Assembly: GCA_958510825.1 (NCBI GenBank)
Contig: OY294051.1
Location: 25,717,265 to 25,781,264, forward strand
Source of the DNA: Brachypterus glaber
Taxonomy: Eukaryota > Arthropoda > Insecta > Coleoptera > Kateretidae
DNA: 64,000 bases
Direction of reading: 5' to 3'
A model generated the notes under the pieces. It had not been told where the DNA came from and made no database searches. It saw only the letters and a list, made by a program, of their open reading frames with translations. Positions 10,101 through 22,068 of the stretch are shown piece by piece. How positions within the stretch are numbered: the first letter of the stretch is position 1; each line of letters opens with the position of its first letter. Both the position numbers and the translations under genes were made by a program.

Positions 10101-10444
10101 TACCAATTCAGTAGTTTTATTTTATAAAGAACCTAATGAATCACTTACCCATTTTAATTATGCTTTTTTCTATAACAGCAGATTTGAATTTATTATTTGA
10201 GCATGGACACGGAAGAATATCTGTAATACAAAAAAAAAATTAAGATTTAGTCAAATATTTTTGAGAATAAGTACCTACAATTTGCCAATCTATCCCAAAA
10301 AACTCGCCAGGCTCCCTAGATTTAACCCGGTAAAGAAAATTGAGAGAATTTTTGTTCCTAGGGCCCCAATACAGCTATCCCACGAAGTTCCTAGCTGTTA
10401 ATTAACATTAATGCAGGAATTACAAGTTTTTTCTTTGTAGATAA

Positions 10445-10740
10445 CACAGCCACACAAAAAAAAATAATATCCAGAGACTAGACCAATGCATTTTCATATT
10501 TTTTGTGGTCGCTGAAACCGAATCTGATCTCAGAATTGCTCCAACAGATCCCAATTTTTTTCTACGCATAAAAACATCTGAATTTAGGGAATTTTCGCAC
10601 TCTTTTTTAAGTGTAGAAAACAATTGTGACCTGTTAAAGCAATTCTGAGGTCAGATTCGGTTTGAGCGACCCCGAAAATATAAAAATGCGTTGGTCTAGT
10701 CCCTGGCCTAATTTTTGATTTTTTTTTTGTTGGCTATGCA
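10445..10740. mobile_element. Foldback element, GCTGAAACCGAATC family
   Basis: Left arm has AGAGACTAGACCAATGCATT and TCGCTGAAACCGAATCTG; right arm carries their complements (ATGCGTTGGTCTAGTCCCTG). Loop near 10610. Closely related to the adjoining copies at 10761-11230. Confidence 0.7.
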
Positions 10741-10760
10741 CAGCCACTAGGGACACTATT

Positions 10761-11230
10761 AATTATTAAAATAAGTTGGTGATTTAAGTTATTACACAGC
10801 CACATAAAAAAATAATATCCAGAGACTAGACCAATTCATTTTTATATTTTTGGGGTCACTGAAATCGAATCTAAGATCAGAATTGCTCCATCAGGTCACA
10901 ATTGTTTTCTACACTTAAAACCATCAAGCAAGGCTAACTTAAGACCTAGATCTATTGTCCCTAACTGCCACCCAAAAAAAAAATATGTACCAGAGACTAG
11001 ACCAACTCATTTTTATATTTTTGGGGTCACTGAAATCGAATCTAAGATCAGAATTGCTCCATCAGGTCACAATTGTTTTCTACACTTAAAACCATCTGAA
11101 TTTAAGGAATTTTCGAACCCTTTTTTTAAGCGACCCCGAAAATATAAAAATGAATTGGTCTAGTCTCTGGATATTATTTTTTTATGTGGCTGTGTAATAA
11201 CTTAAATCACCAACTTGTTTTAATAATTAA
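10761..11230. mobile_element. Nested foldback of the same family with a duplicated left arm
   Basis: Outer arms AATTATTAAAATAAGTTGGT and its complement bound the element. The left-arm segment beginning CCAGAGACTAGACCAA occurs twice in direct orientation (10819 and 10990). The copies are separated by a 45-bp piece of another dispersed repeat (AGGCTAACTTAAGACCTAGA). Probably an insertion or template switch inside a palindromic element. Confidence 0.7.
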
Positions 11231-11324
11231 CTGATAGAAAATAATAATTAATTCTATTAAAAGATTCTATAAAAAAAATTACCGAGAATTACTAGATTAA
11301 TTTAGCTCTACATGGTGATTCAGA

Positions 11325-11588
11325 AATAGGTAACAAATTTTTAAGGAGTGATTCTTCATCCAAAAATATAAAAAAAAGTTCCTAAAAACGTTGGTCCGGA
11401 AGGGAGCTCCCTAAGAGATATACGACCCTCTTAAGGGTACTTTTGGAAAAGGAAGATGTTAAACAGAAAATCTTTTAGACGTACCCTTAGGAGGGCAGTA
11501 GCTTTCTTAGGGCCATTTCCGGACCAACCTTTATAGGAACTTCTTTCATACTTTTGGATGTAGAATCAAATGTTGTAACTTATTTTTT
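11325..11588. mobile_element. Foldback element related to 36660-37829
   Basis: Left AAGTTCCTAAAAACGTTGGT and GGTCCGGAA pair with TTCCGGACCAACCTTTATAG on the right; the outer TAGGTAACAA pairs with TTGTAACTTA. Arms are about 110 bp. 11640-11765 holds a copy of the CATGCTACGCATTCC repeat also seen inverted at 21160 and at 50420. Confidence 0.6.
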
Positions 11589-11811
11589 TGAAAATATCAG
11601 ACAAAAAAAGTTAGTAATTTTTTGTCCAAACCCCGTTTGTTGTAACAAGCCATGCTACGCATTCCATTATATATAATTATTATTCTCTGTTATTTAAGCT
11701 TTGTCCTATAAAAAGGATTTTGTATCTGTTGGGCAAATAAACAAATAAATATTATTTCCCAAATACTTTTAAAAAATAATTTTCAAAAAATATATATATA
11801 TTTTTTTTTTT

Positions 11812-12560
11812 TGTAGAATTGATCCTTATAATAAAAGTAATTTTTCCTAATATTACTCGGTTTAATAAAATCTCGGCTTTTTTCCTGTTGCACTCTAAAT
11901 TTGTCCGCCAATCAATAGTATTTGCTGTAATAATTAAAGCAAATTTACCATGTCAGAACGTGAATTTACAATATTTATTAAAATTAACCTCAATATTACA
12001 CGGTTTAGTAAAATCTCAGATCTTTTCCTGTCGGTACAATAATTTTGCATTAAAATTCATGCATGTGGTCCAAAAACCCGGCTCTTTTATAATATTAGTT
12101 GAAAATTACCATAATTAAAGCTTAGATTCTACAAAAGATAACAGTAAAATTACTAAAATAAATATTCACATTTTTACAGATAACAGTGAATTTACAGTAC
12201 TGATTTAAACTTACCACTTTCTTTGCTGGTAACATATGACCTGCTTTTTTTGCTGTGAAATTACCAAATTTTCATTTACAGTGCGGTACAATAATTTTGT
12301 TTTAAAATTCATGCATGTGGTCCAAAAACCCGGCACTTTTACAGACAGTCCCGAAAATTACAAGAGCACGTAATACTGCTTGAAATACTCATTAAATTCG
12401 CTGCTTAAATTACTGTGAAATCACAGGTAAAAATTCACATTTTTACAGATAACAGCGAATTTACAGTACTGATTTAAATTTACCACTTTCTTTGCTGGTA
12501 ACATATGATCTACTTTATTTGCTGTGAAAATACCATATTCTCATTTACAGTGCAAGATAA
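11812..12560. mobile_element. CACTA-like element(s) with TTTACAGT / GGTAA words, internally duplicated
   Basis: Two ends read outward as CACTGTAAATGAAAAT (complement, ending 12289) and CACTGTAAATGAGAAT (ending about 12560). A segment starting ATTCACATTTTTACAGATAA is repeated at 12164 and 12433 (offset 269 bp), and CGGTACAATAATTTTG at 12046 and 12290. Short words TTTACAGT, ACTGTAA and TTACC are clustered. The architecture matches 1593-2640 with a different word set. The exact left boundary is uncertain. Confidence 0.45.
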
Positions 12561-12574
12561 AATATTTTTTGTAA

Positions 12575-12680
12575 TTTGTATTCAAAATTAATGGAGAGTC
12601 CCTAGCACAAACATTTGCTTATCTGGGGCTCTTCATGACTGTATTGTTCAATTAAATCAATAATAATAATAATAATAAAA
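12575..12680 (+). mobile_element. Possible LINE 3-prime end with (AAT)n tail
   Basis: About 80 bp ending in (AATAAT)n at 12656-12678. The microsatellite tail resembles that of the LINE copy at 15889. No coding sequence remains. Tentative. Confidence 0.3.
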
Positions 12681-12830
12681 CAATTTCTGAATCACTCTGC
12701 ATAGTCTGCATAATATCTATATTAAATAAACTATTTTTAATTTAAATTTTCCATTTTTTATTTGAATTCACTGCTGGAACAAATCCCTCCTAACTTTTAA
12801 GTTAATACTGTTTTATTTTAATAATAATAA

Positions 12831-13018
12831 GAGTTTGGACTTTCATTACAATAACAGGGTCGGACAACAGGAATTTTAAATTATTTCTAATTTTTGGTGA
12901 GTTTGTTTAATACATACCTATGCCGAATAAGATTATACAGACATATAATCTTAAAAATAAAAAATAATTTTAAAGTCCTGTTGTCCGACCCTGTTATTGT
13001 AATGAAAGTGTCAACTCT
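12831..13018. mobile_element. Foldback element, AACAGGGTCGGACAACAGGA family
   Basis: GACTTTCATTACAATAACAG, GGGTCGGACAACAGGA and their complements form arms of about 50 bp. A solo arm of the same family lies at 40822-40876. 13020-13360 is AT-rich and I see no gene there. Confidence 0.7.
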
Positions 13019-13361
13019 GATAATTAAAAAATGCGGCGCACTCGAAACCAAAAATAATATTTTGGTACATTTTTTATAACTTGAAAATGCTTTGAGATAA
13101 ATTGTTAACGAGGCAAAACAATTGGCAATGGCATGTGAGGCCCCTCTTGAATAATAACCTTTTTCTATAATCATCAAATTTTTGGTTCTCTACAAATCAA
13201 TTTTGAGATTTTGGGAGCCGCTCCATTTATTTGACCGCTAGGCTCTAGAACGAAAATAAACAATGCCAGGCACAGGTTGCCCCCCTACGCAAAAAAAATA
13301 TATTAAAAAAAATACTTTTAAATTAAAAGAAAAGGGGGCGTTTCAGCATTGTTCTTTAATT

Positions 13362-13506
13362 GGGCATATCCAGAAGATTGCATAAGAACATAAAACATAA
13401 GAAAGCGATGTCGTGATTGGCTTACAAGATACATGGCGGCCCATCAAGCCAATCACGGCATCGCATTGTTATGTTTTATGTTCTTATGCGAGCTTGTGAA
13501 TAGGCA
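13362..13506. mobile_element. Foldback MITE, GATTGGCTTACAAGATACAT family
   Basis: Outer GGGCATATCC ... GAATAGGCAC, inner GCATAAGAACATAAAACATA and CGTGATTGGCTTACAAG with complements. Other copies: 35031-35147 and 54335-54450. Confidence 0.75.
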
Positions 13507-14144
13507 CTTAATTTTCTTATGCAAACTTAACTTTTTTAATGGTTGATCGGACCTCTAAAGAAATATTCTTAATACGGGGCCCTCGTTGACTTTAAGTGGA
13601 AGCGGGAATATTCCTTGTTTAATTTTTTTTATTAAAAGTTGATCATTGAGCGGTCCAAAGTCACCCCCGCCCCCTCTTAATTTTGAACGAGTTAAGATAT
13701 CTACTTCAAATTTAAAACTCTTAAATATGACAGCTTAAACTATCATTTAGCATATATTTGATACTTTTAGCTCTTAAAATGTAAGCAGGGGGGACATTTT
13801 TTAAATGGAAAGGGGGGTCGTGTGATACATCATTTTAAAGCTTATGAAATTCTCCATTTAACTATGTATGTTTTAATTTTTCTAAAAATATGTTTTTTTT
13901 TTTGGTTTAAAATAGGGTTGAAAATGGGTATTTTTTTCAAAATTTCTGTAAAAAAATCAAACAATTTTTTAAATATGACTAATTTCATGATGAAAAAGCG
14001 TAAATTATACTTTTAAACTAATTTTAATTGACATAAATAAAAATTGAAAAAAACACTTAAAAATCACTTTTCAGCACAAAAAAATTGAAAAATTAAAACC
14101 TTAAAAAAACTGTTTAAAAAATTACATTACATTACAGAGGGGGG

Positions 14145-14420
14145 TAGGTGTCAGTAAAAAGTTACGTAACACTTAAAAAATTATAAACTTATAAAATGTT
14201 TATTAGATCACGTTTTTAACAATGATCTAGGCCTAAGATACGGATTCATTGCAAATTTTATTGCACACGGCGGTCACTAAATCCTCTAAACAAAAAAAAA
14301 ATAGAGATGAAAACCATAGGCAATGACTGGTTTTCGGTTAAGCGGTTGCGGATATTACCGGTTTTTGATTAAAACACGGAAGCAATAACCGATTAAACAC
14401 CGGTTTTAACCTAAAAGCAA
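14145..14420. repeat. Dispersed repeat shared with 28885-29130
   Basis: TTACGTAACACTTAAAAAAT, AATGATCTAGGCCTAA and AAAACACGGAAGCAATAA occur in the same order in both places. 14500-14580 carries a further fragment of the GCGTTAC-type MITE. 13507-14140 is AT-rich with no gene seen. Confidence 0.65.
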
Positions 14421-14674
14421 AATTTTCTTTCAATTTTTTTACTTTTTGTAAAAAAATAAAATGTTAAAAAGTCCAAATGGGAGGAGGTGGGGGTCTTGAA
14501 AATGTTACGCCGTCTTACATAGGAGGGGTGGGGTGGGGGTCAAAAATGGCCAAATTTTGCGTTACCTAATACGTTCCCTAAACTGAAATTTGGCATGCAA
14601 GCAAAGTTTTTCAATTGAAACAATATAGGCGGGTGCACATGAAAAATTAGATAAATGTGTTTTTTTGCAATGCC

Positions 14675-14932
14675 CTACTCTACACTCCCTGTGCCCATGT
14701 CGCTGAGAGACTTCAAAACCTTTGTTGACCTGTGTAAAGTAGCAATAAGCCTACGGCTGAACGTCTCTGGTATCTTCAAACAGTAATCCCACCTTTTACA
14801 CCATGGAACCACGTGTTTGAATCGTTGAGGTGTCTTAGTAAGTGCGGTTTTGGTGCGCCCAGAGTGCTGTGCCGATAAAATAGCCTCATGTGAAATAAAA
14901 ACACGACGATCTTTTTTGGATTTAAAAATCAA
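14675..14932 (-). other. Unassigned open frame in a GC-richer island
   Basis: An 85-codon frame reads through a 260-bp stretch whose base composition is clearly less AT-rich than its surroundings. It begins MIFKSKKDRRVFISHEAILS and ends DMGTGSVE. I do not recognise it. The N-terminal few codons overlap a dispersed repeat (ATTTATAGG...), and no splice sites or neighbours support a gene. It could be the remnant of an exon, a retroelement or a captured fragment. Low confidence that it is expressed. Confidence 0.15.
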
Positions 14933-15700
14933 AATTTATAGGTAAGTGGGTAAAAAATATAACTGATAAAAAATCATAATAAAATTAAATAATTTAGTTT
15001 ATTAATATAAAAAAACATATACAGGGACTGTAAATATACTATAGTATAGATTCTATATTATAGAGTACTCGGTGTTTTTTTTTTCCCTCTGACAGTTACT
15101 TATTTAAACGCGTATGTTTTCATATATACTATTCACTGCGCGTAAGCGCTAGAATAGTATTATACGGTAGATTCAAATTACCCAAAATCGCTAAAAACGT
15201 CCTTGACAAAAAATGTGTTTCATGAAAAATAAGAAACTTTGAAAATCCGTCTGTCCGTCCGTGTGTCTGTCCGTCCGGCTGTCTGTTCGTCCGATGTCAC
15301 GTTTTTTGTTTTTTGAACACTATATCTCAAAAATTATCCGTTTGACTCCAATTTTCTAGGAAAAATCAAGTTCAGGGCAAGATCCCTATTCTGCCCTACT
15401 ACCCTAGCAGTAACTCCATTTGTCGCATAGCAACGTTTTCACATCAACTCTGATGTAATATTTTTCGTATTTAAAAATAAAAATTTATAGGAAAGTGATA
15501 AAAAATATAACTGATAAAAAATCACGTCAACTCTGATGTAATATTTTTTGTATTTAAAAATAAAAATTTATAGGAAAGTGATAAAAAATATAACTGATAA
15601 AAAATAGTAATAAACAACAAATTACGCCAATTAAATAAAATTAAATGGTTTACTAATATAAAAAACTGTAGGTATACAGGATCTGAAAAATATATAGAAT
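14925..15700. repeat. Repeat cluster with an 83-bp tandem duplication
   Basis: TAAAAATTTATAGGAAAGTG-type sequence followed by AAAAAATATAACTGATAAAA occurs at 14925, 15475 and 15555 and, diverged, at 17325-17450. Within it TCAACTCTGATGTAATATTT starts at 15444 and again at 15527, giving an exact 83-bp direct duplication. ATTTGTCGCATAGCAACGTT (15419) recurs at 44101 and at 50831 in a palindrome. A (CTGTCCGT)n stretch lies at 15248-15290. Confidence 0.65.
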
Positions 15701-15888
15701 ACATAAGGTATAATACATTCAATGTTTTCTTACTATATACATAACAACGTCTGTTTTTGTTTTTAAGTGCCTATCTTTCCTAATAGGATGGAACGAACCC
15801 GAGGTAATTTTTCTTCAAAATTTTATATTCTACTAGTGGCGAAAAGTTGGCCATTGGGACCAACAAAAAAAAGGCAACAAAATTTCAT

Positions 15889-16611
15889 TTTAATAATAAG
15901 AATAATAATAATAATCATCATTTATTTACGCATATAGCAGTTACAAAGTTATTTATATAATATTCATATAGCATTATAGGTATAAAATAATAATAAAAAA
16001 AAATAAGAGTAATATACTCATATAAAACAAAATTACATGCCTAAATGTTGACGTAATTGAGTCTTAAACATATTATATGAAGAATTGTAAAAATCAACAG
16101 TATTGCATGCTAAATTAACCAATGTTACAATGCGGTTCATTGGAGAATTTTCTGCATTAACAGTATTACAGGAGTGGATAACTTCTCAAGGATCTTGATG
16201 GAATTTTAATATTAAACTGACCCAATATAACACTAGATTGAATTGATCCAGCAAGAACCTTAAAGAAAAAACACACATCACTGAAGATTCTTGTATTCTG
16301 AAGGGTAGCTAAACCCAAATATTGCCTTGTTTGATTCGTATCCAACAAAATGTTATTCTGAGCAAGTCTGTATCGAATAATACGTATCGTAGAAACTACT
16401 GTTAAGACCAAACTCAGTTATAAGTAGCACATCGTAGTATTCATTTCCAACACATAGACGAAAATCCTTGACTTTTGTTCTCAAACCCCTAACGTTTTGG
16501 TAAAACATACTTAATTTTGATCGAACAATATCTTTATCTGTCTCAAGCGGCAAGTACATTTTATAAAATTTAGTCATAAAATATCGTATAAATAAATGCA
16601 ACTCTTTGCTT
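15889..16611 (-). pseudogene. Internally deleted non-LTR retrotransposon (Jockey/CR1-type LINE)
   Basis: Read on the - strand, 16601-16360 encodes the start of an apurinic-type endonuclease domain: FYQNVRGLRTK, then LLITEFGLNSS, where the active-site TET signature of the family reads TEF. After a frame change, 16411-16166 encodes what looks like the C-terminal end of a LINE ORF2 (QNNILLDTNQTRQYLGLATL, then IPSRSLRSYPLL). After another shift the protein tail ends NMFKTQLRQHLGM and a stop near 16037. The entire reverse-transcriptase core is missing. A (ATT)n-type tail at 15889-15925 marks the 3-prime end. A dead, rearranged copy. Confidence 0.7.
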
Positions 16612-17049
16612 GCTGTGGTTGGCTTCAGTTGTTTTATCTTTCTTAAGTATATTAAATTTTAATATAAAATTTACACAGTGTAATTTTTAAACAAGATTTA
16701 CCAAATGAAGATATTATTTAATCCGAGGTTTAATCGAAGTGATATTTTCCAGGTCCCAAGAGCCAACTTTTCCCCACTATTAGAATTTAATATTTTAAAC
16801 AACTACTTGCTAACTCTCAGGCTGAGAATCCAGCCCCGCTAAATGCTGGAAATTTGTTATCAAATAACGGAGTTTCTATTTTAAACATTGTATATTTTAT
16901 TGCAAAGTTTAAAAAGTCCATTGTTATATCAACAATCCGATATGTTTTTATTTGAAAAGTAAAATAACTTTTTTAATGTTATTACTCTGGTGGAACATAT
17001 TCTACGCGAAACTGCGTTGTTTCTAAAATTTTTTACGAAAACTGACTAA

Positions 17050-17250
17050 AGTAAAAATTTTCTGAGCAAAACTACAACTTGTCCCAAACCCCGTTTAGCG
17101 TTACAAGTTGTATAATAGCAAAATTTGGCGTATTTAAATGTTACGTTAAAAATTACGCCAAATTACGCGATTCTACGATTTTTAAACCTAAACTAACGTT
17201 ATAACTTGGAACAAGTTGTAGTTTTCCGAAGAAAAGTGTTTTTTTTTTAC
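17050..17250. repeat. Imperfect foldback (ACAAGTTGTAGTTTT arms)
   Basis: AAAACTACAACTTGT (17069) pairs with ACAAGTTGTAGTTTT (17209), and GGCGTATTT / AATTACGCC lie between. The arms are diverged. 16620-17050 is AT-rich with no gene seen. Confidence 0.5.
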
Positions 17251-17699
17251 TTAAACCTAGAATTTTTACTGTAGAAACGTTGTAGTTTTGAGTGATTTTT
17301 TCATTAGGGTAGCCCTCATTTAAAACTCAAAATGTATGAGTAGATAAAAATATCATTGATAAAAATCATAATAAACAAACAAATTAGTCCAATTAAATAA
17401 ATTTAAACGGTAGTGATATATTAAACCGACTATTAACTGGGTCTGAGAAATGAATATCAGGGGCTTGGTTCCAAAAGGGCCGATGTAACATTTTTTGCAA
17501 AATTGTGCTTTATGTGGATTTAGCATGCGGCCCACAGCGAGCTTGAACTTACTTTTTTAAAAGCGCGAATGTAACTCTTAGTTTTTTTAGAAATTGATTT
17601 CGAGACATCACCTGATTATTTTAGGACCAAAATGAAAAAAAAAATCCTCGGGGGCTTTTTAAGAAAATTTAATTTTCATTTGTTTTTATATTTTTTTCA

Positions 17700-18020
17700 G
17701 TGGACTTTATTCAGGGCCGTAACTACAAAAAAACCTAGGGGGGCTCAGCCCCCAGGGTGGCACCCTCGCAAAAAAAGCTTGGTCTCTGACGGTTTCATCC
17801 AAAACTTGACCTTGGCGCCTACAAAAAAAATGGCGCCCAAAAATATACCTTCATGGGAAAAAGCTTTATCCCTGACGGTTTCTACCAAACTTGGCGCCTG
17901 TGCAAACAACAAAAAATGGCGCCCCAAAGGTAGTTGACCTAAAAAATACCAGGGGGGGCTCAGCGAACATGCCAGGAGGGCTCAAACCAAGGCCAGGGGG
18001 GGCTTAGTCCCCCTGATTTT
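17700..18020 (-). repeat. GGCGCC minisatellite element, short inverted relative of 52258-52985
   Basis: GGGCCGTAACTA end, then GGGGGCTCAGCCCCC, then two units containing TGACGGTTTC (17788 and 17874, 86 bp apart) with GGCGCC and TGGCGCCC, ending in repeated GGGGGGCT blocks. Orientation is opposite to the longer array at 52.3-52.9 kb. Confidence 0.65.
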
Positions 18021-18223
18021 TTTTACATCTAGAATTGATTGTACCCAAGGCTATCAATTAAATTAAAAAAAATAGGTTGGTTTATTCACGTTGAGATGCT
18101 ACCAGCAGCCTTCAACAAATATTTAAGGTTATGAATTTTTTTTTAGGAATCATAACACCCCTACAGATCTAATTTTAAATGTACAATTTTATCGCTTACT
18201 AATTATCGCAAGAAAATATTTTT

Positions 18224-19444
18224 TAACCCAAAAGAAAAATATAATTCTCTACAAAAAATGTACTTTTAATTTTTATGATCTCTTATCTTATTTTGGTTCA
18301 TTTAAATGGATTTCAAATATCCACCACCTGTTGATTCATTTAAAAACGTTTATAAAAAATACAAAAAAAAAAGGCAAACGAGTCAATTTAACGCCAAAAA
18401 TCACCACAGAAAAATTCAAAACAACCCCACCCAATCCAATCCCATAGACCTAAGCTAACTAAGCCAAAATAAAACCAAATTTCTCTCGATTATATCGCCG
18501 AAATGTTTTTTCTTCGTGTATTTTGTCACCGGAATATACGCACCCTATTTTTTGACAGGATATTTTGAGCCCGGATATTTGGTCGCACTTATTTATTTGT
18601 GAGTATATTTTGGACCTAATAATATTCAGTAAATAATTTGTCACCGGTATATTGTGTCGAAGTTTTTTTAAACAAAGCAAATTTTAGTAATGACAAATAT
18701 ATGTTCCTTACTGCATAATTTTATTATTAAAACCTACATACCACATACCATATGTGCAATTTCTAATATTTCCTATTTGTGCTATACAAACATGTTAGAT
18801 ACACTATAAAACATAAAAAAATCGACACTTTGCTATAATTTTTATACAAAACTAGTTTTAACCCAAAAGAAAACTATAATTCTCTACAAAAAATATACTA
18901 TTCATTTTTATGATCTCTTATCTTATTCATTTGGTTGTTGATTCATTTAAAAACGTTTATAAAAAAAATACCAAAAAAAAAAAGGCAAACGACTCAATTT
19001 AACGCCAGAAATCACCCCAGAAAAATGCAAAACAACACTTGGGTGGTCCTTGGGTAGTCCAATCCCAAATTTCTTTCGATTATATCGCCGGATTTTTTTT
19101 TACTACGTGGTATTTTGTCACCGGAATATATTGTCGCACCCTATTTTTCGACTGCATATTTTGAGCCCGGATATTTGGTCGCACTTATTTATTTGTGAGT
19201 ATATTTTGGACCTAATAATATTCAGTAAATAATTTGTCACCGGTATATTGTGTCGAAGTTTTTTTTAAACAAAGCAAATTTTAGTAATGACAAATATATG
19301 TTCCTTACTGCATAATTTTATTATTAAAACCTACATACCACATTCCATATGTGCAATTTCTAATATTTCCTATTTGTGCTATACAAACATGTTAACAAAC
19401 ATAAAAAAATCGACACTTTGCTATAATTTTTATACAAAACTAGT
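18224..19444. repeat. Local tandem repeat, period 635 bp
   Basis: TAACCCAAAAGAAAA starts at 18224 and 18859. Each unit continues through GCAAACGA(G/C)TCAATTTAACG, TATATCGCCG, TTTGTCACCGGAATATA, GAGCCCGGATATTTGG and ACTTTGCTATAATTTTTA. The second unit is slightly diverged. This pair sits at the left edge of, and partly inside, the 4.6-kb duplication. Confidence 0.8.
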
Positions 19445-20388
19445 TTCATATAATGTCTTGTCAGTAGCAGCAAGCGGTTATACCTTAAAAAGTGAAAGTT
19501 ATTATTTTTTGATAAATATTAAATTGAATCTGATTTATAATTAGGTAATAATAAGTACCAAGAATTATTTGTCTATGTCCAATTATTTTGTAATTAGTCT
19601 CTTTTTTCTTAATTTTTAGAAAATCACTGTTGTTTGATCAACCATACAAAAAATCTGAATATGACATACTTTAGTGCATACTTAGATTACTATCATAGAA
19701 ATATAGAAAAAGTATATACGTATATCTGGTTTTCCTGGAAACTCTGATTTAATATTTTGAAAAAGCTGCTATTGACAAATTGATATCAAATGAAGATTGG
19801 CCCTTTTAATACTCGGGTCCAGATATATTTGAGAAAGTATATACGTAACAATAGTCGTAAATGATCAATTACGCACACAAATTTACGCACCGAGCGAGTG
19901 GGTAACTTTTCGTACGTAATTGCTTTACAACTCGAGTAATGTACTATACCTTTTCTACGACCATGAAAACCAACATCAAAACTAACGAAATATCTGTCTA
20001 AAAAATTCCATAAAAAAGTAAATTGAAGGAAATGTGCTATCAACGTATTTTTTAGGAAAAAATACCTTTGTTAAAAGTAAATTGTTAATAAAAAATTAAT
20101 TTAAAAAAAGTTATAGGGGCGCCACAAAAAAACTAAAAATATCTCAATACAAATCATCTAAGTTTGGACTTTTTTCAGGAAAAATTACTTTTGTTATAAG
20201 CATTAGGTAAATCTACCAATTTTGTAAGTAATACCACTAAAAACAAAAAAGTTATGGGGGGTTAAACTTTTTTTTAAATAAAAAAACTATATTAAAAAAA
20301 AAAAAAAATATATTTTTTTTTATTTTCGCAAGAAAATAAAAAAAAGATTTTTATAAGCCATATTTACCCAAAAGTAGGAGTTAAAATA

Positions 20389-20526
20389 TTAGTTAGGTAT
20401 AAATTAAAACGAGGGTCTATTTTCTCGTAGTTTCTTTTTATTGAGTCGTGTTAGACTCCGAAACGCGTCCTAAATAAAAAGAAACTAGGAGAAAATAGAC
20501 CCTCGTTTTAATTTATACCTAACTAA
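20389..20526. mobile_element. Foldback MITE, TTAGTTAGGTATAAATT arms (copy in unit 1)
   Basis: TTAGTTAGGTATAAATTAAA pairs with its exact complement at the right end, and CGAGGGTCTATTTTCTC with GAGAAAATAGACCCTCG. Arms are about 53 bp, the loop about 30 bp. Identical element at 24978-25115. Confidence 0.85.
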
Positions 20527-21473
20527 AATATTTTTAATTTTTTTTTTTTGAAAAAAAAATTTTTTTTTAATTTTTTTTTTTTCAAAATCTTTTTCAATTT
20601 TTTTTTTGGTTTTTCAAAAACTGATCTTTAAAAATAAAGTTACAAAAAAAGTTATTGTTTTTGGAAAAAAACGTATTTTTTTTCAAATTTTTTTCGTTTT
20701 TCAAAGAAAGATCTTTTGTTAAATGTGATCTTTTTAAATTAATTAATTAATTAATTAAAATAGTAAACTATTACAAGTTAATTTGTTTGTTTTTTTTTAA
20801 ATTTTTTTTTTCAATATTTTTTTGTTTCTCACAAAAAGAAAATTAACCCCTTAAGGCACTCGCCCGAGTTAACTTGCCGAAAATAGTTTGACTCTTTTCC
20901 GCTTACCCGAGTTAACTCGTAAAAAATATGGTTTTTTATATTAGTATTTGTATATTATAAAACAAGTAAAAATATAATAAGATTAAAAACGTATAAAGTA
21001 TGTTTTTTTAATTTTTTTTCAACAACAACAAAAAGTAGTGCGTTAAGGGGTTACAAAAAAATTGCTATTTTTTTAAGTTTTTTTTTTATTTATTATTTTT
21101 TTTTCTTGAAAAAAAAAATGTTTCTCAAGTATTTGGTAAAATGCAATATACCATTTACTGTGAATAGTATATAATGAAATGCGTAGCATTACATATCTTC
21201 ATGGCTTGTTTATTGAATATTTTGCAGAACATGATATGTAAATATTATATTATTATTATATTATAAATATTATCTACCTAATATGCAGGCTGCCTTTTGT
21301 TGGTATATAGGGGAAAGGGGGGAATGAGGGCCGCCCAAGGTTCTTTGTAATTTTTAGCTTTATTAATGTTTTTTTTTCATGGAAATGAATTAAATGAAAC
21401 TTAAAAGTATATACTTTATATACTGTATATACTGTATAAATCGTAATTCTCAAAAAATATTTAAATTGAAATA

Positions 21474-21571
21474 CATCGTACAGAGTGATACTCGCAGACT
21501 GACAATTTCGGGCAGCTGACCCTCTTCAGTTGCCCGAAACTGTCAGTCTACCAGTATCACTCGGTACGATG
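21474..21571. repeat. Near-perfect hairpin with 46-bp arms (unit 1)
   Basis: CATCGTACAGAGTGATACTC / CAGTATCACTCGGTACGATG outer, TTTCGGGCAGCTGA / TCAGTTGCCCGAAA inner, CCCTCT loop. Copy at 26101-26198. Very GC-rich relative to the flanks. Confidence 0.85.
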
Positions 21572-22068
21572 CTTGGAAAATAGATTGATGGAATAATAAA
21601 TTAATATTTTTAAAATTAGTTTAAAATTAAAAATTTCAGTCCTTATAAGTTCTACGTCTTACCACACGTTAGTGGTACTATGTGCTTGAGGGTGCGAGCT
21701 TATCTTAACCTAGCTACCAGTTTATATACTACGTCTAGTAATGAGATTCCTCTATAGTAATCGCATTCAGCTCTATCACCTTTAATGTAACTAATTAGGT
21801 TAAATTAATTTATTTACATGCCTTTGAAACTAGAAAAGTGATACATACATAAAAACGATGGCCACCATTACCCTAGAGGACACCATTACCAATTAAGTAT
21901 TGTTCAATAATAATTATTGTATCCATATAAAAAGATGCCGCGTTTTACTGTATTATTATATTAGTAATAATATTATATTAACTTATAATTAAGAAATTTT
22001 AATGCATTCATTCTCTTCAACAAATGGCGTTTTTAACTCGAAAAGGCGCTGTAATTAGGGACACTACT

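Noticed and set aside
19287..20043. Two 85-codon frames, both repeated at 23877-24633
   Set aside because: Their conservation is fully explained by the 4.6-kb duplication; composition is AT-driven and no domain is visible.
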